From positions 1 to 56,338 of the forward strand of contig CAJMPJ010000021.1 of the NCBI GenBank assembly GCA_905215155.1: a DNA stretch of 56,338 bases. Direction: 5' to 3'. The notes beneath the pieces are model-generated. The model searched no databases. It was not told the DNA's origin and was given only the letters and a program-made list of their open reading frames with translations. Position numbers and translations under genes: made by a program. How positions within the stretch are numbered: the first letter of the stretch is position 1; each line of letters starts with the position of its first letter. Source of the DNA: an uncultured bacterium (lineage in GTDB: Bacteria; Bacillota; Clostridia; Lachnospirales; Lachnospiraceae). Shown in pieces: positions 1-8,224 of this stretch.

Positions 1-52
1 TAAAATCCTGCGGGACTTACCTCCCGTACCGGTTCGATTCCGGTCGCCGGCA
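1..52 (+). tRNA. tRNA-Leu(TAA), 3' part only
   Basis: The window opens at the anticodon TAA (1-3) of a class II tRNA. The descending anticodon stem is followed by a long variable arm with a GCGGG/CTCCCG-type pairing (10-26), a T arm with the GGTTCGATTCC core, a 3' acceptor strand CGCCGGC and discriminator A at 52. The long variable arm and TAA anticodon indicate tRNA-Leu. CCA is not encoded. The 5' half lies outside the window. Confidence 0.85.
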
Positions 53-81
53 TTTGCCTGATAAGGCAAGTAATTGAATAT

Positions 82-155
82 GTGTGTGTAGCTCAGCTGG
101 ATAGAGCACTTGGCTACGGACCAAGGTGTCGGGAGTTCGAATCTTCTCACGCACG
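82..155 (+). tRNA. tRNA-Arg(ACG), copy 1
   Basis: This is a complete cloverleaf. The acceptor GTGTGTG (82-88) pairs with CACGCAC (148-154), the D arm carries TAGCTCAGCTGGATAGAGC, and the anticodon stem CTTGG/CCAAG encloses loop CTACGGA with anticodon ACG. A T arm with TTCGAAT follows, and the discriminator is G155. CCA is not encoded. It lies 29 bp after the tRNA-Leu, so the two are probably co-transcribed. Confidence 0.92.
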
Positions 156-192
156 TACTAAGAACCTTTATTTTATAAGGGTTTGCAAAAAG

Positions 193-220
193 AAAGGCTT
201 CCTGTAAAGGAGGCCTTTTT
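193..220 (+). terminator. Terminator after the tRNA-Leu/tRNA-Arg pair
   Basis: A hairpin AAGGCTTCC / GGAGGCCTT with a short loop is followed by a T-run. It sits 38 bp downstream of tRNA-Arg copy 1, as expected for the end of the tRNA transcript. Confidence 0.75.
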
Positions 221-258
221 CGTTTGACTAACATTTTTAATTTGATGGTTCACGAAGT

Positions 259-286
259 AAAAGCATCCTATACAGGGTGCTTTTTT
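259..286 (+). terminator. Second tandem terminator
   Basis: A hairpin AAGCATCCT / AGGGTGCTT is followed by TTTTTT. It lies 38 bp beyond the first terminator, making a tandem pair before the AT-rich region. Confidence 0.7.
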
Positions 287-314
287 CGTGTTATACTTGA
301 TTTTTATTATAGTT

Positions 315-397
315 AAGCATTTGCCTATATGGAGAAATTAGACAAACTTTTTTATAATGTAAATGTTTGCAGAGGTAAGGGAGTAAGGCAAATGCTT
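315..397. repeat. Perfect 12-bp inverted repeat upstream of the RraA-like gene
   Basis: AAGCATTTGCCT (315-326) recurs as its exact reverse complement at 386-397, 59 bp apart. Its inner 10 bp also occur in direct orientation at 50-59, across the end of the tRNA-Leu gene. The stretch between the two arms is AT-rich and noncoding. It could be a regulatory dyad or an old integration scar; the sequence does not decide between them. Confidence 0.4.
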
Positions 398-527
398 GGA
401 TGGAGTTATTGGCTGATTATAAGGTAGAAATAGAATGCTCCTAAAAGCGAACATTAAACGAAACAAACATTAAATGAAACAACACCAGGTGAGAATATAA
501 AATAAACAAAATTTTAAAGGGGAACAT

Positions 528-1223
528 ATGTTTAATAAATCTGCAGAATTGATAGAACAAAAGTATTTGGAAAGGGCTAGAAATCTTAGCGTTGCACTTT
601 TATGTGATGGGGTAAAAAAAGCAAATATAGATTTACGAAATAACGGATGCATGGAAGCAGCTATTAAACCGGTTGCCCCTGGAATGACTATGGTGGGCAC
701 AGCTTTGACTGTACAAACTGGAAATGGTGATAATTTTCCCATACATTTGGCAACTTATAGTGCTCCGTCGGAAGGTTATGTTATGGTGATTGATGGAAAA
801 GGATTTGAGAGCAGGGCATATTGTGGTGATTTAATTATGGGTGCGTGTCAGGCAATCGGTTTTGAGGGAATGGTGGTTGATGGATACACAAGAGACAGAG
901 AGGGAAATATTAAGTTGGGATTTCCAGTCTTTAGCAAAGGCTTCATACCGAATTCACCTATTAAAAAGGATGAGGGGAATGTAAACACGGAAATTTTTTG
1001 CGGTGGTGTTAAGGTGAATCCGGGTGATCTGGTAGCAGGCGATTCTGATGGCGTATGTGTCATACCCAGAGAGTATATCGGTCAAGTCCTTGATCTGGCG
1101 GAAGAGAAACTGGCCTATGAAATAGATCGGAGCCGCACGATTGAGGCTTATAGAGAAGCAAAAAGGAACGGAAAAGAATTGCCTCAGCTCGCACCTCAAT
1201 GGGTACTTGATATGATCAAATAA
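528..1223 (+). CDS. RraA-like / 4-hydroxy-4-methyl-2-oxoglutarate aldolase family protein
   Basis: This 231-residue protein carries the RraA/HMG-aldolase fold signatures. A central DGYTRD segment corresponds to the conserved DxxxRD substrate/metal motif, and GDSDGVCVIP near residue 175 is the family's GDxDGVxVIP block. Family members are either class II pyruvate aldolases for 4-hydroxy-4-methyl-2-oxoglutarate or oxaloacetate, or the RNase E regulator RraA. In a clostridium an aldolase or decarboxylase role is likelier, but the substrate is unknown. The ATG at 528 follows AAAGGGGAAC, a good ribosome binding site. It is a single gene between two tRNA-Arg genes, and its 5' half is visibly more AT-rich than most genes here, which hints at separate ancestry. 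Confidence 0.75.
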   Translation: MFNKSAELIEQKYLERARNLSVALLCDGVKKANIDLRNNGCMEAAIKPVAPGMTMVGTALTVQTGNGDNFPIHLATYSAPSEGYVMVIDGKGFESRAYCGDLIMGACQAIGFEGMVVDGYTRDREGNIKLGFPVFSKGFIPNSPIKKDEGNVNTEIFCGGVKVNPGDLVAGDSDGVCVIPREYIGQVLDLAEEKLAYEIDRSRTIEAYREAKRNGKELPQLAPQWVLDMIK

Positions 1224-1306
1224 AACGTTTTTTTATCAGTACTACTATTATAATAAAAATAAAAGGCATATAGTGTTAAATAATGGCGAAAAAGGAATGA
1301 TGCATT

Positions 1307-1470
1307 AATAGTGTTGTATAAGGAAGGTTGAAAAAATAATAGTGTGTAAAGAAGGTTGAAAAAATAATGGTACATTAAAAATGTTGAGTAAATAGTGTTG
1401 GATATAGAATGTTAAGTAAATAATGATGCACTAAAAATAGTGAATAAATAAAGATGGATAAAAAATAGTG
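1307..1470. repeat. Degenerate 28-bp tandem repeats
   Basis: About five to six imperfect units follow one another without spacers: 1307-1337 (31 bp), then 28-bp units at 1338-1365, 1366-1393, 1394-1421 and 1422-1449, and a partial unit from 1450. Most begin AATRRTG and end with GTTGARWAAAT-like text. No open reading frame covers them. The 348 bp between the RraA-like gene and tRNA-Arg copy 2 otherwise hold nothing I recognise. Confidence 0.6.
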
Positions 1471-1571
1471 CAACAGTAACCATACAATTTTTTTTGGTTA
1501 AAGGGTTTAAGAGGAAATCATATCTTTACAAATGGATAAATTAGGTGTATAGTTACTGATGTAAAATAATT

Positions 1572-1645
1572 GCGTTGGTAGCTCAGTTGGATAGAGCGTC
1601 TGGCTACGGACCAGAAGGCCGCGAGTTCGAATCTTGTCCAGCGCA
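1572..1645 (+). tRNA. tRNA-Arg(ACG), copy 2
   Basis: The acceptor GCGTTGG (1572-1578) pairs with CCAGCGC (1638-1644), with discriminator A1645. The anticodon arm TCTGG/CCAGA encloses loop CTACGGA, so the anticodon is ACG as in copy 1. The D arm and T loop (TTCGAAT) are intact. The acceptor and anticodon stems differ from copy 1, so this is a paralogue and not a recent duplicate. Confidence 0.92.
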
Positions 1646-1647
1646 TG

Positions 1648-1687
1648 AAAAGAACAGTTTTTGTTTTTTGAAAACTGTTCTTTTTTT
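1648..1687 (+). terminator. Terminator of tRNA-Arg copy 2
   Basis: A long hairpin AGAACAGTTTT / AAAACTGTTCT is followed by TTTTTTT immediately after the tRNA. Confidence 0.85.
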
Positions 1688-1814
1688 GTATATTTTTTTG
1701 GTGATTAAGAATATAAGGGGGAGAATTGTAATATAAAATAATATTTATAGAATATCATTGCTTAAATAATCATAAGTTGGATTTATTATAATAAAAAATT
1801 TTATTTATGTTACA

Positions 1815-1843
1815 TTGACTTATTTATTTGATCCTTTTATTAT
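1815..1843 (+). promoter_or_regulatory. Sigma-A promoter of the transporter-operon leader
   Basis: TTGACT (1815-1820), a 17-bp spacer, then TATTAT (1838-1843). The predicted start near 1850 would give a leader of about 320 nt before the lipoprotein gene at 2171. Confidence 0.6.
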
Positions 1844-1873
1844 ACCAAAATTAGAGTAAAATAATTCATATTA

Positions 1874-1920
1874 AGGCACAATGAGGTAGCTGCAGACGAT
1901 AGGTCCAGTGCCTCTTTTTT
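1874..1920 (+). terminator. Candidate attenuator hairpin in the leader
   Basis: AGGCAC (1874-1879) pairs with GTGCCT (1909-1914), directly followed by CTTTTTTT. It lies only about 25 nt downstream of the predicted transcription start and 250 nt before the first gene. It could therefore end transcripts early or define a small RNA. The strand GCCTCT is also complementary to AGAGGC at 1985-1990, so an alternative pairing is possible. Confidence 0.5.
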
Positions 1921-1939
1921 TGTAACAAATAGTAACATG

Positions 1940-1997
1940 CTTGTGGGAAAATGTCTCTATTGTTTGCTTTTACGGAAATGAGACAGAGGCCCACAGG
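1940..1997 (+). other. Structured RNA element in the leader (unassigned)
   Basis: Two nested stems can form: TGTGGG (1942-1947) with CCCACA (1990-1995), and TGTCTC (1952-1957) with GAGACA (1980-1985). They are separated by an AAAA/GAGG internal loop. I do not recognise a known riboswitch. The rest of the leader up to 2170 has no further feature I can name. Confidence 0.35.
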
Positions 1998-2170
1998 CTT
2001 AAGCGTAGGATCGCGGACATTTTATTGAGTTGCATCAGAAATTTAATAGAGGGGGAGGAGGCATATTTTTATGGATCAGAAATGAAGACCTGATTTAAAG
2101 GGATGATTTAAAATCGGGTTACATTTTAGTCTGATTATAATTAAGAATGGTAGAATATGGAGGAATATAA

Positions 2171-4159
2171 ATGAAAAGAGTCAGATTAGCAGCAGTTTTG
2201 TTGTGCATGGGTTTTGGGATTACCATTATATTTAGCGGGTGCAGTACAAGAAAGACTGGAGAAAATGGGGCAAAAATGGAAGGATATGGTGCAAATGGTG
2301 CAAATGGGGCAAAGAGGGGAGATGGAGAAAATGGGGCAAACGGGGCTAATGGGAGGGAGAGTGACAGTCCGGCAGTTTATACAAAATTGTATGGGGCGGA
2401 GGTATCGACTCTGAATTATCTTGTTTCATCTTCGGAGGGAGATTATAAAATTGGTGCAAACTGTGTGGATACACTGGTGGAATATGACAGCTTGGGGCGT
2501 ATCAAGCCGGGATTGGCTACGGAATGGAGTTATGACCATGAGACCTTGACCTGGACCTTAAAACTGCGGGAGTCGAAATGGGTGGATAATACGGGGGCAG
2601 AAGTGGCGGAGGTTACGGCTCAGGATTTTGTGGATGCCATGAAGTACCAGCTGTCTCCGGAAAATGAAAGTGCCAATGTGCAGAAGCTTTTTGGGATGAT
2701 TGCAAATGCGGAAAGTTACTATAACGGACTTGTTTACAATGGAGGGGCAGACCAGGAGGGAACGGTGTGGAATTCCATTGACTTTTCGCAAGTGGGAGTA
2801 AAAGCGGTGGATGAACATACGCTTACCTATACCCTGGAAAAGGAGGTTCCTTATTTCCTGTCTTCTTTGGCTTATATTGTTTATATGCCGGCTTATGGGC
2901 CGCAGCTTCAGGAGCTTGGGAAGGATTTTGGTACGGGGGCAGATAAGATGTATTATAACGGTGCTTATTATTTAGAGGAATTTTCTCCACAGGAGAAGCA
3001 TGTGTTAAAGAAGAATCCGTTTAATTACGATGCCAATTCTGTTTACATAGATGAAATCCATGAAATATACAATGCAGAATCTAATACCATCGGTCCGGAG
3101 ATGGTGAAGCGGGGAGAGGTGGATTATGCAGAAATTTCAGCGGATATTCTTGATGACTGGCTGAATGGGAAGGATACGAAAAATCTTATGAGCCGTGAGA
3201 GACCCAAGACCAGCTATTCCTATTTCTATTGCTTTAACTTTAATCCACAGTTTGAACCTCAGTATGAGCCGGATAAATGGAGAAAGGCCGTGAATAATGA
3301 AAATTTCCGTAAGGCATTATTTGCAGCCCTGAACAAAACAAAGGAAGTAGCTGTTATAGAGCCTTCCACTCCGGAGGATTTTGTGATCCAGTCCATTACG
3401 CCGCCTGAGTTCACATTTAATGCGGATGGAACGGATTATACAACCATAGGTGCTATGAAGGCTTTGGGGAATACGTTTGATGAGGCTAAGGCAAAAAAAT
3501 ACCGGGATATGGCAAAGAAGGAACTGGCTGCAGAGGGGGTGACGTTTCCTGTGAAAGTTTTAATGCCATACAATCCTTCTGAGATTAACTGGGATAAGGA
3601 GTGCCAGGTGGTGGAGCAGCAGATGGAGAGCCTTCTTGGAAGCGATTTTATTGATATCGTAGTTCAGGCGGGGCCGGCAGACGGGTTTTTAACGGAGGTC
3701 CGCAGAAGCGGAAAATTTGCCCTGATGAAATGCAACTGGGGGGCGGATTATGCAGATCCGGAAACCTTTACAGATCCATTTTATCAGGCGAAGGGGGATA
3801 ATGGATATGATCTGGGTTATAAATATGGAAATATTGCTAAAACCATTGAAGAGGGAACGCCTTCTGCAGGAGCGGCAAAGGAGTATTTTGATCTGGTTGA
3901 TGCGGCAAAAGATATGAAAGTGGATATAAATGCCCGGTATGAAGCATTTGCCAGGGCGGAGGCCAGCCTCATTGAGCACGCATTTGTTCTGCCTTACAGT
4001 ATTTCGGTTAGCAAATATCTGGCAATCAAGCTTAACGTGTTTGAGGGACAGTATGCACCGTTTGGGGTGTCAAATCTGCGGTATAAAGGGCAGCATCTCC
4101 TGGATCATTATGTTTCCATGGAGGAGTTTAAAGCGAATCGGGAAGCAAACGGGAAATAG
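2171..4159 (+). CDS. Oligopeptide/muropeptide ABC transporter substrate-binding lipoprotein
   Basis: This 662-residue solute-binding protein belongs to family 5 (OppA/DppA/MppA type). A basic start and hydrophobic stretch lead to a lipobox FSGC with Cys24, so it is a lipoprotein on the outer face of the membrane. Residues 29-63 are a Gly/Ala/Asn-rich low-complexity linker (GAN repeats). The family-5 domain follows, with typical text such as DTLVEYD, GLATEWSYD and LRESKWVDNTG. It heads an operon with two permeases and two ATPases. The peptidases encoded downstream suggest cell-wall peptides as ligand, but the sequence alone does not fix the substrate. GGAGG lies a few bases before the ATG. A hairpin after the gene may keep its expression above that of the permeases. 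Confidence 0.88.
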   Translation: MKRVRLAAVLLCMGFGITIIFSGCSTRKTGENGAKMEGYGANGANGAKRGDGENGANGANGRESDSPAVYTKLYGAEVSTLNYLVSSSEGDYKIGANCVDTLVEYDSLGRIKPGLATEWSYDHETLTWTLKLRESKWVDNTGAEVAEVTAQDFVDAMKYQLSPENESANVQKLFGMIANAESYYNGLVYNGGADQEGTVWNSIDFSQVGVKAVDEHTLTYTLEKEVPYFLSSLAYIVYMPAYGPQLQELGKDFGTGADKMYYNGAYYLEEFSPQEKHVLKKNPFNYDANSVYIDEIHEIYNAESNTIGPEMVKRGEVDYAEISADILDDWLNGKDTKNLMSRERPKTSYSYFYCFNFNPQFEPQYEPDKWRKAVNNENFRKALFAALNKTKEVAVIEPSTPEDFVIQSITPPEFTFNADGTDYTTIGAMKALGNTFDEAKAKKYRDMAKKELAAEGVTFPVKVLMPYNPSEINWDKECQVVEQQMESLLGSDFIDIVVQAGPADGFLTEVRRSGKFALMKCNWGADYADPETFTDPFYQAKGDNGYDLGYKYGNIAKTIEEGTPSAGAAKEYFDLVDAAKDMKVDINARYEAFARAEASLIEHAFVLPYSISVSKYLAIKLNVFEGQYAPFGVSNLRYKGQHLLDHYVSMEEFKANREANGK

Positions 4160-4208
4160 AAAGGGGCCAATTTTGCTGGGCAGGGATTTTTCAGATTCCG
4201 CGGAAAAA

Positions 4209-4242
4209 CACCGTCTGGAAGGGGGGACGGTTTCTGTTTTTT
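4209..4242 (+). terminator. Intercistronic attenuating hairpin between binding protein and permease
   Basis: ACCGTC / GACGGT form a stem followed by TTTCTGTTTTTTT. It sits in the 125-bp gap between the lipoprotein and the first permease. Such partial terminators commonly raise the ratio of binding protein to transporter. Confidence 0.55.
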
Positions 4243-4284
4243 TGGGAGAGTTTTTATTATAAAAGGAGAGGAGACGGGAAGCGG

Positions 4285-5226
4285 ATGGGAAGGTATTTAG
4301 GGAAAAGAATGGCACGTTCCTTTCTTACGTTGGCAGTTATTTTAACGGTGGTGTTCTGCCTGCTCCGTTTTATGCCAATAGAAGGATATTTCCAGAACTT
4401 TGATAAAATGACACCGCAGCAGATACAGGTGGGGTTAAAGGAAATGGGACTTAATGATCCTCTTCCGGTCCAGCTTCTCCGCTTTTTCAATGATCTTTTG
4501 CATGGAGATTTGGGGGTATCAAGAATTTACCGTGCCAATGTTCCTGTCTCTGATATTTTAGCCGATAAGCTGCCGGTTTCCATAAAGCTTGGGGTTTGTT
4601 CTATGATCGTTTCCTTGTTTGCGGGGATTTTGCTGGGAGCGGTAATGGCAAGGAATCAGAATGGTTTTGCGGACCGGGTGGGAACACTTTTTATTGTCTG
4701 CATCCAGGCGGTTCCGGCAGCCGTTTACTTTCTTTATATCCAGCTTTATGGAACCAGACTGTTGAATGTGGGGCTTTTGTTTCAGATTGATGATCCCAAA
4801 TACTGGATTCTTCCGATTATTTCCATGTCACTTGGTAATATTGCTTTTTACGGCATGTGGCTGAGACGTTACATGGTGGATGAAAATAACCGGGATTATG
4901 TAAAACTGGCGAAAGCAAAAGGAATGTCGGAAGGGGGGATCATGTTGAAGCATATCTTCCGGAATGCATTTGTTCCTCTGGTGCAGTACATACCGACTGC
5001 ATTTTTAAATACAGTCATCGGTTCCATTTATATTGAATCTCTTTACAGCATCCCGGGGATGGGAGGACTTCTTGTTACGGTGATTAAAAAGCATGACAAT
5101 GCCATGGTTCAGGGAATCGTGCTGCTCTATGCATGTGTGGGAGTGTTAGGTCTGCTGTTTGGAGATTTGTTGATGGTTATGTTGGATCCCAGAATCAGCT
5201 TGGCTGGGAAAGAGGGGGACCGATGA
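4285..5226 (+). CDS. Peptide ABC transporter permease, OppB/DppB type
   Basis: A 313-residue inner-membrane permease of the BPD_transp_1 family. An N-terminal transmembrane segment (about residues 10-30) is followed by an extracytoplasmic loop and five further hydrophobic segments. The cytoplasmic EAA loop, which docks on the ATPases, is seen around residues 210-235 (DYVKLAKAKGMS). The C-terminal part has the family block YSIPGMGGLL and ends with MLDPRISL. The length is normal for OppB. The stop codon overlaps the next start (ATGA), which implies translational coupling with the second permease. Confidence 0.92.
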   Translation: MGRYLGKRMARSFLTLAVILTVVFCLLRFMPIEGYFQNFDKMTPQQIQVGLKEMGLNDPLPVQLLRFFNDLLHGDLGVSRIYRANVPVSDILADKLPVSIKLGVCSMIVSLFAGILLGAVMARNQNGFADRVGTLFIVCIQAVPAAVYFLYIQLYGTRLLNVGLLFQIDDPKYWILPIISMSLGNIAFYGMWLRRYMVDENNRDYVKLAKAKGMSEGGIMLKHIFRNAFVPLVQYIPTAFLNTVIGSIYIESLYSIPGMGGLLVTVIKKHDNAMVQGIVLLYACVGVLGLLFGDLLMVMLDPRISLAGKEGDR

Positions 5227-6209
5227 TGAAGCAGTTTTCTTACCGTCATACGAAAGAGGCACAGATTATGGAGCATATGGAGGAAGCGGAACTGTTTTCT
5301 TTTGCGGAATTTAAAAAGGAGGAAGCGGAGAAAACGGGGTACAGCAATTATTCCTATTGGAATAGTACGGTTCAGGCGTTCTTAAAGAACCGGGGAGCTG
5401 TGGCGCTTTTGGTTTTGCTGGTTTTATTGCTGGCATTTACATTTGTCCAGCCGTATCTGCCGGGGCAGTATGATCCCAACAAGATTATGAATGACAGCAG
5501 GGGAATGCAGTACCGGAATGTTCCTCCGGGGAAAGTTTTTTTGCTGGGGACCAATTCCATTGGGCAGGATTTATGGGCAAGAATTTGGTCGGGAACCAGG
5601 ACGTCTCTTTTGATCGGACTTTCCGTGGCTTTGGCAGAAGCGCTGATTGGCATTACGGTGGGTGTGATCTGGGGATATGTGAGAAAAGCAGATTTTATAC
5701 TTACTGAGATTTATAATATCGTAGATAATATTCCTAATACCATTATTCTTATCTTAATCTCTTATATTCTAAAGCCGGGGGTTAAGACACTGGTTTTTGC
5801 TATGTGCCTTACCGGGTGGATCCAGATGGCAAGGTTTATAAGGAATCAGATCTTGATGATCAGGGACAGGGATTATAACGTGGCCAGCCGGTGTCTTGGT
5901 ACGCCGGTCAGCCGGATTATCGTGAAAAATCTGCTTCCTTATCTGGTTTCGGTAATTATGCTTCGTATGGCACTTACGATTCCCGCAGCTATTGGAAATG
6001 AGGTTTTTATTACCTATATCGGATTGGGGCTTCCCGTGGATATTCCCAGTCTTGGGAATCTAATCAATGAAGGAAGGGTTTTGATTACCAGTGCGGCTTT
6101 GCGGTATCAGTTGGTTTATCCCACTATCATCCTTTCTTTTGTGACGATTTCATTTTATATCATCGGCAATGCCTTTTCTGATGCGGCTGATCCGAGAAAT
6201 CACGTATAA
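5223..6209 (+). CDS. Peptide ABC transporter permease, OppC/DppC type
   Basis: A 328-residue permease. The start at 5223 (MMKQF) is preferred to further-upstream in-frame codons because it overlaps the previous stop and is preceded by AAAGAGGGGG. A cytoplasmic N-terminal tail of about 60 residues precedes the first membrane helix. The family motif LLGTNSIGQDLWARI is typical of OppC ('GTDxxGRD'). An EAA loop (DRDYNVASRCLG) and a C-terminal NAFSDAADPR block complete the family pattern. It pairs with the upstream permease to form the transmembrane channel. Confidence 0.92.
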   Translation: MMKQFSYRHTKEAQIMEHMEEAELFSFAEFKKEEAEKTGYSNYSYWNSTVQAFLKNRGAVALLVLLVLLLAFTFVQPYLPGQYDPNKIMNDSRGMQYRNVPPGKVFLLGTNSIGQDLWARIWSGTRTSLLIGLSVALAEALIGITVGVIWGYVRKADFILTEIYNIVDNIPNTIILILISYILKPGVKTLVFAMCLTGWIQMARFIRNQILMIRDRDYNVASRCLGTPVSRIIVKNLLPYLVSVIMLRMALTIPAAIGNEVFITYIGLGLPVDIPSLGNLINEGRVLITSAALRYQLVYPTIILSFVTISFYIIGNAFSDAADPRNHV

Positions 6210-6220
6210 GGAGGTAGGGG

Positions 6221-7273
6221 ATGGAACGTAAAAAAATGTTGGAAGTGAAGGACTTGGATATCCGTTTTGAATTGAGAGGAAAAATTCTTCATGCGGTTCG
6301 GGGAATTTCTCTGGATTTATATAAGGGAGAAGTTCTGGCGATTGTGGGAGAGTCAGGAAGCGGAAAATCGGTATTTACCAGATCCTTTCTGGGGCTGTTG
6401 GAGAAAAACGGATGGGTAGCGGGAGGGAGTGCTGTTTATTATGGAGGTAATGATGAGAGTGGAGTGGAACTGACTGCCATTGAACGGGAAAAGGACTGGA
6501 TCAAAATCAGGGGACATGAGATTGCCATGATCATGCAGGACCCTATGACCAGTTTAAATCCTCTGCGCACCATTGGAAGCCAGATCATGGAGGCGATCCT
6601 GCTTCACCAGAAAGTGGGGCGGATGGAGGCCATAAAAAGGACCATGGAATATTTGGAAGATGTGGGAATTGAGGAACCGGAAAAAAGGTTTGAGCAATAT
6701 CCTCATGAATTTTCCGGAGGCATGAGACAGCGTGTGGTGATTGCCATAGCCATTGCCTGCAAGCCCAGGATTTTGATTTGTGATGAGCCTACCACAGCCC
6801 TTGATGTAACGATTCAGGCACAGATTCTTGACCTTTTAAAGGAGCTTCGCCGCAAATATAAGCTTTCGGTCATTTTAATCACCCATGATTTGGGCGTGGT
6901 GGCCAATATTGCTGACCGGGTGGCGGTTATGTATGCGGGTGATATGGTGGAGATCGGAACATGCGAGGAAATCTTTTACGATCCAAGGCATCCTTATACC
7001 TGGGCACTTTTATCCTCTCTTCCCCAGGCGGGACAGAAGGGAACAGAGCTTTTTTCCATTCCGGGAACGCCTCCCAGCCTATTTGCCTCCATACAGGGGG
7101 ATGCCTTTGCACCCCGTAATCCACGGGCACTGAAGATTGATTTTGTAAAATGCCCCCCTTATTTTGAGGTGTCACCCACTCATAAGGCGAAAACCTGGCT
7201 GCTGGACCCCAGAGCGCCCAAGGTACCTTTGCCCCCGGTGGTTGAGAAAATCAGAAAAGGAGGTCTGTTCTGA
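6221..7273 (+). CDS. Peptide ABC transporter ATP-binding protein, OppD/DppD type
   Basis: A 350-residue ATPase. Walker A is GESGSGKS (about residue 46), the Q-loop lies in [12 protein letters not shown], the signature is FSGGMRQRV, Walker B is [12 protein letters not shown], and the H-loop is ITHDLG. The C-terminal oligopeptide-transporter extension carries the cysteine-containing block [12 protein letters not shown], in place of the several cysteines usual for Fe-S-type OppD tails. The next gene starts at the last base of this stop codon. The RBS AAGGAGGTAGGGG lies just upstream of its ATG. Confidence 0.93.
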   Translation: MERKKMLEVKDLDIRFELRGKILHAVRGISLDLYKGEVLAIVGESGSGKSVFTRSFLGLLEKNGWVAGGSAVYYGGNDESGVELTAIEREKDWIKIRGHEIAMIMQDPMTSLNPLRTIGSQIMEAILLHQKVGRMEAIKRTMEYLEDVGIEEPEKRFEQYPHEFSGGMRQRVVIAIAIACKPRILICDEPTTALDVTIQAQILDLLKELRRKYKLSVILITHDLGVVANIADRVAVMYAGDMVEIGTCEEIFYDPRHPYTWALLSSLPQAGQKGTELFSIPGTPPSLFASIQGDAFAPRNPRALKIDFVKCPPYFEVSPTHKAKTWLLDPRAPKVPLPPVVEKIRKGGLF

Positions 7274-8205
7274 TGGAACGGGAAGTATTATTGGAAGTGA
7301 AAGATCTGGAGGTGACCTTTAGAGAACGCCGGAAGAGATTTGATGCAGTTAAAAGAGTGAGCTTTAAAATATACAAGGGGGAGACCTTTGGACTGGTGGG
7401 AGAATCCGGGTCGGGAAAAACCACCATTGGCCGGGCGATTATGAGGATCATAAAAAGCTCAGGCGGAGAGATCCTTTATAAAGGAGAGAAGATCAACGGG
7501 GTTATTTCCAGGGAACTGGATCACAAAGTAATAAAGGAAATACAGATGATTTTTCAGGATCCCCAGGCATCTTTGAATGAAAGGGCCAAAGTGGATTATA
7601 TCATCAGCGAGGGTTTAAGGAATCTGGAACCCGGTTTAAGTAAACGGAATAGGGAAAAACGGGTGCAGCAGGCTTTGGGCGAGGTAGGACTTCTGCCGGA
7701 ATTTGCAGGCCGGTTTCCCCATGAATTTTCAGGCGGACAGAGACAGCGGATCGGCATTGCAAGGGCTTTGATCATGAATCCGGATTTTATCATTGCAGAT
7801 GAACCGATTTCCGCCCTGGATGTTTCCGTGAGGGCCCAGGTTTTGAATCTGTTTATGGAAATGCAGAAAAAGCGGGGGATGACCTATCTTTTCATCGCTC
7901 ATGATTTGTCGGTCATGCGTTTTATTACAGACCGGATTGCGGTCATTCAAAAAGGTAAGCTTGTAGAAATGGCTGACACAGAGGAACTGGTTACTCATGC
8001 GCTCCATCCGTATACAAGAGCGTTGTTATCGGCCATTCCCATGCCGGACCCCAGGCGGGAAAAGCATAAAAAGCTGCTGGTCTATGATCCTTCGGTACAT
8101 GACTATTCAAAGGATAAACCATTTTGGCAGGAAATTGGTCCCAACCATTTCGTTCTTGCCAACAGGAAAGAAGCGGTAGAGTATAAGAAGCTGTATGAGA
8201 ACTAG
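7273..8205 (+). CDS. Peptide ABC transporter ATP-binding protein, OppF/DppF type
   Basis: A 310-residue ATPase partner of the previous gene. It shows Walker [10 protein letters not shown], signature [15 protein letters not shown], Walker [13 protein letters not shown] and H-loop IAHDLS. The C-terminal [12 protein letters not shown] block is characteristic of the OppF branch. The ATG overlaps the upstream TGA by one base and is preceded by AAAAGGAGG inside the preceding gene, indicating tight co-expression. Together the two ATPases power import through the two permeases. Confidence 0.93.
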   Translation: MEREVLLEVKDLEVTFRERRKRFDAVKRVSFKIYKGETFGLVGESGSGKTTIGRAIMRIIKSSGGEILYKGEKINGVISRELDHKVIKEIQMIFQDPQASLNERAKVDYIISEGLRNLEPGLSKRNREKRVQQALGEVGLLPEFAGRFPHEFSGGQRQRIGIARALIMNPDFIIADEPISALDVSVRAQVLNLFMEMQKKRGMTYLFIAHDLSVMRFITDRIAVIQKGKLVEMADTEELVTHALHPYTRALLSAIPMPDPRREKHKKLLVYDPSVHDYSKDKPFWQEIGPNHFVLANRKEAVEYKKLYEN

Positions 8206-8224
8206 AATTTTTTAGGAGGGTGGA

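Noticed and set aside
1307..1470. 28-bp repeats as a CRISPR array
   Set aside because: Units are degenerate and directly adjacent, with no unique spacers and no cas genes nearby.
5133..5222. Longer N terminus for the second permease
   Set aside because: It would overlap the first permease by about 90 bp; the ATG at 5223 has a strong RBS and the usual ATGA overlap.
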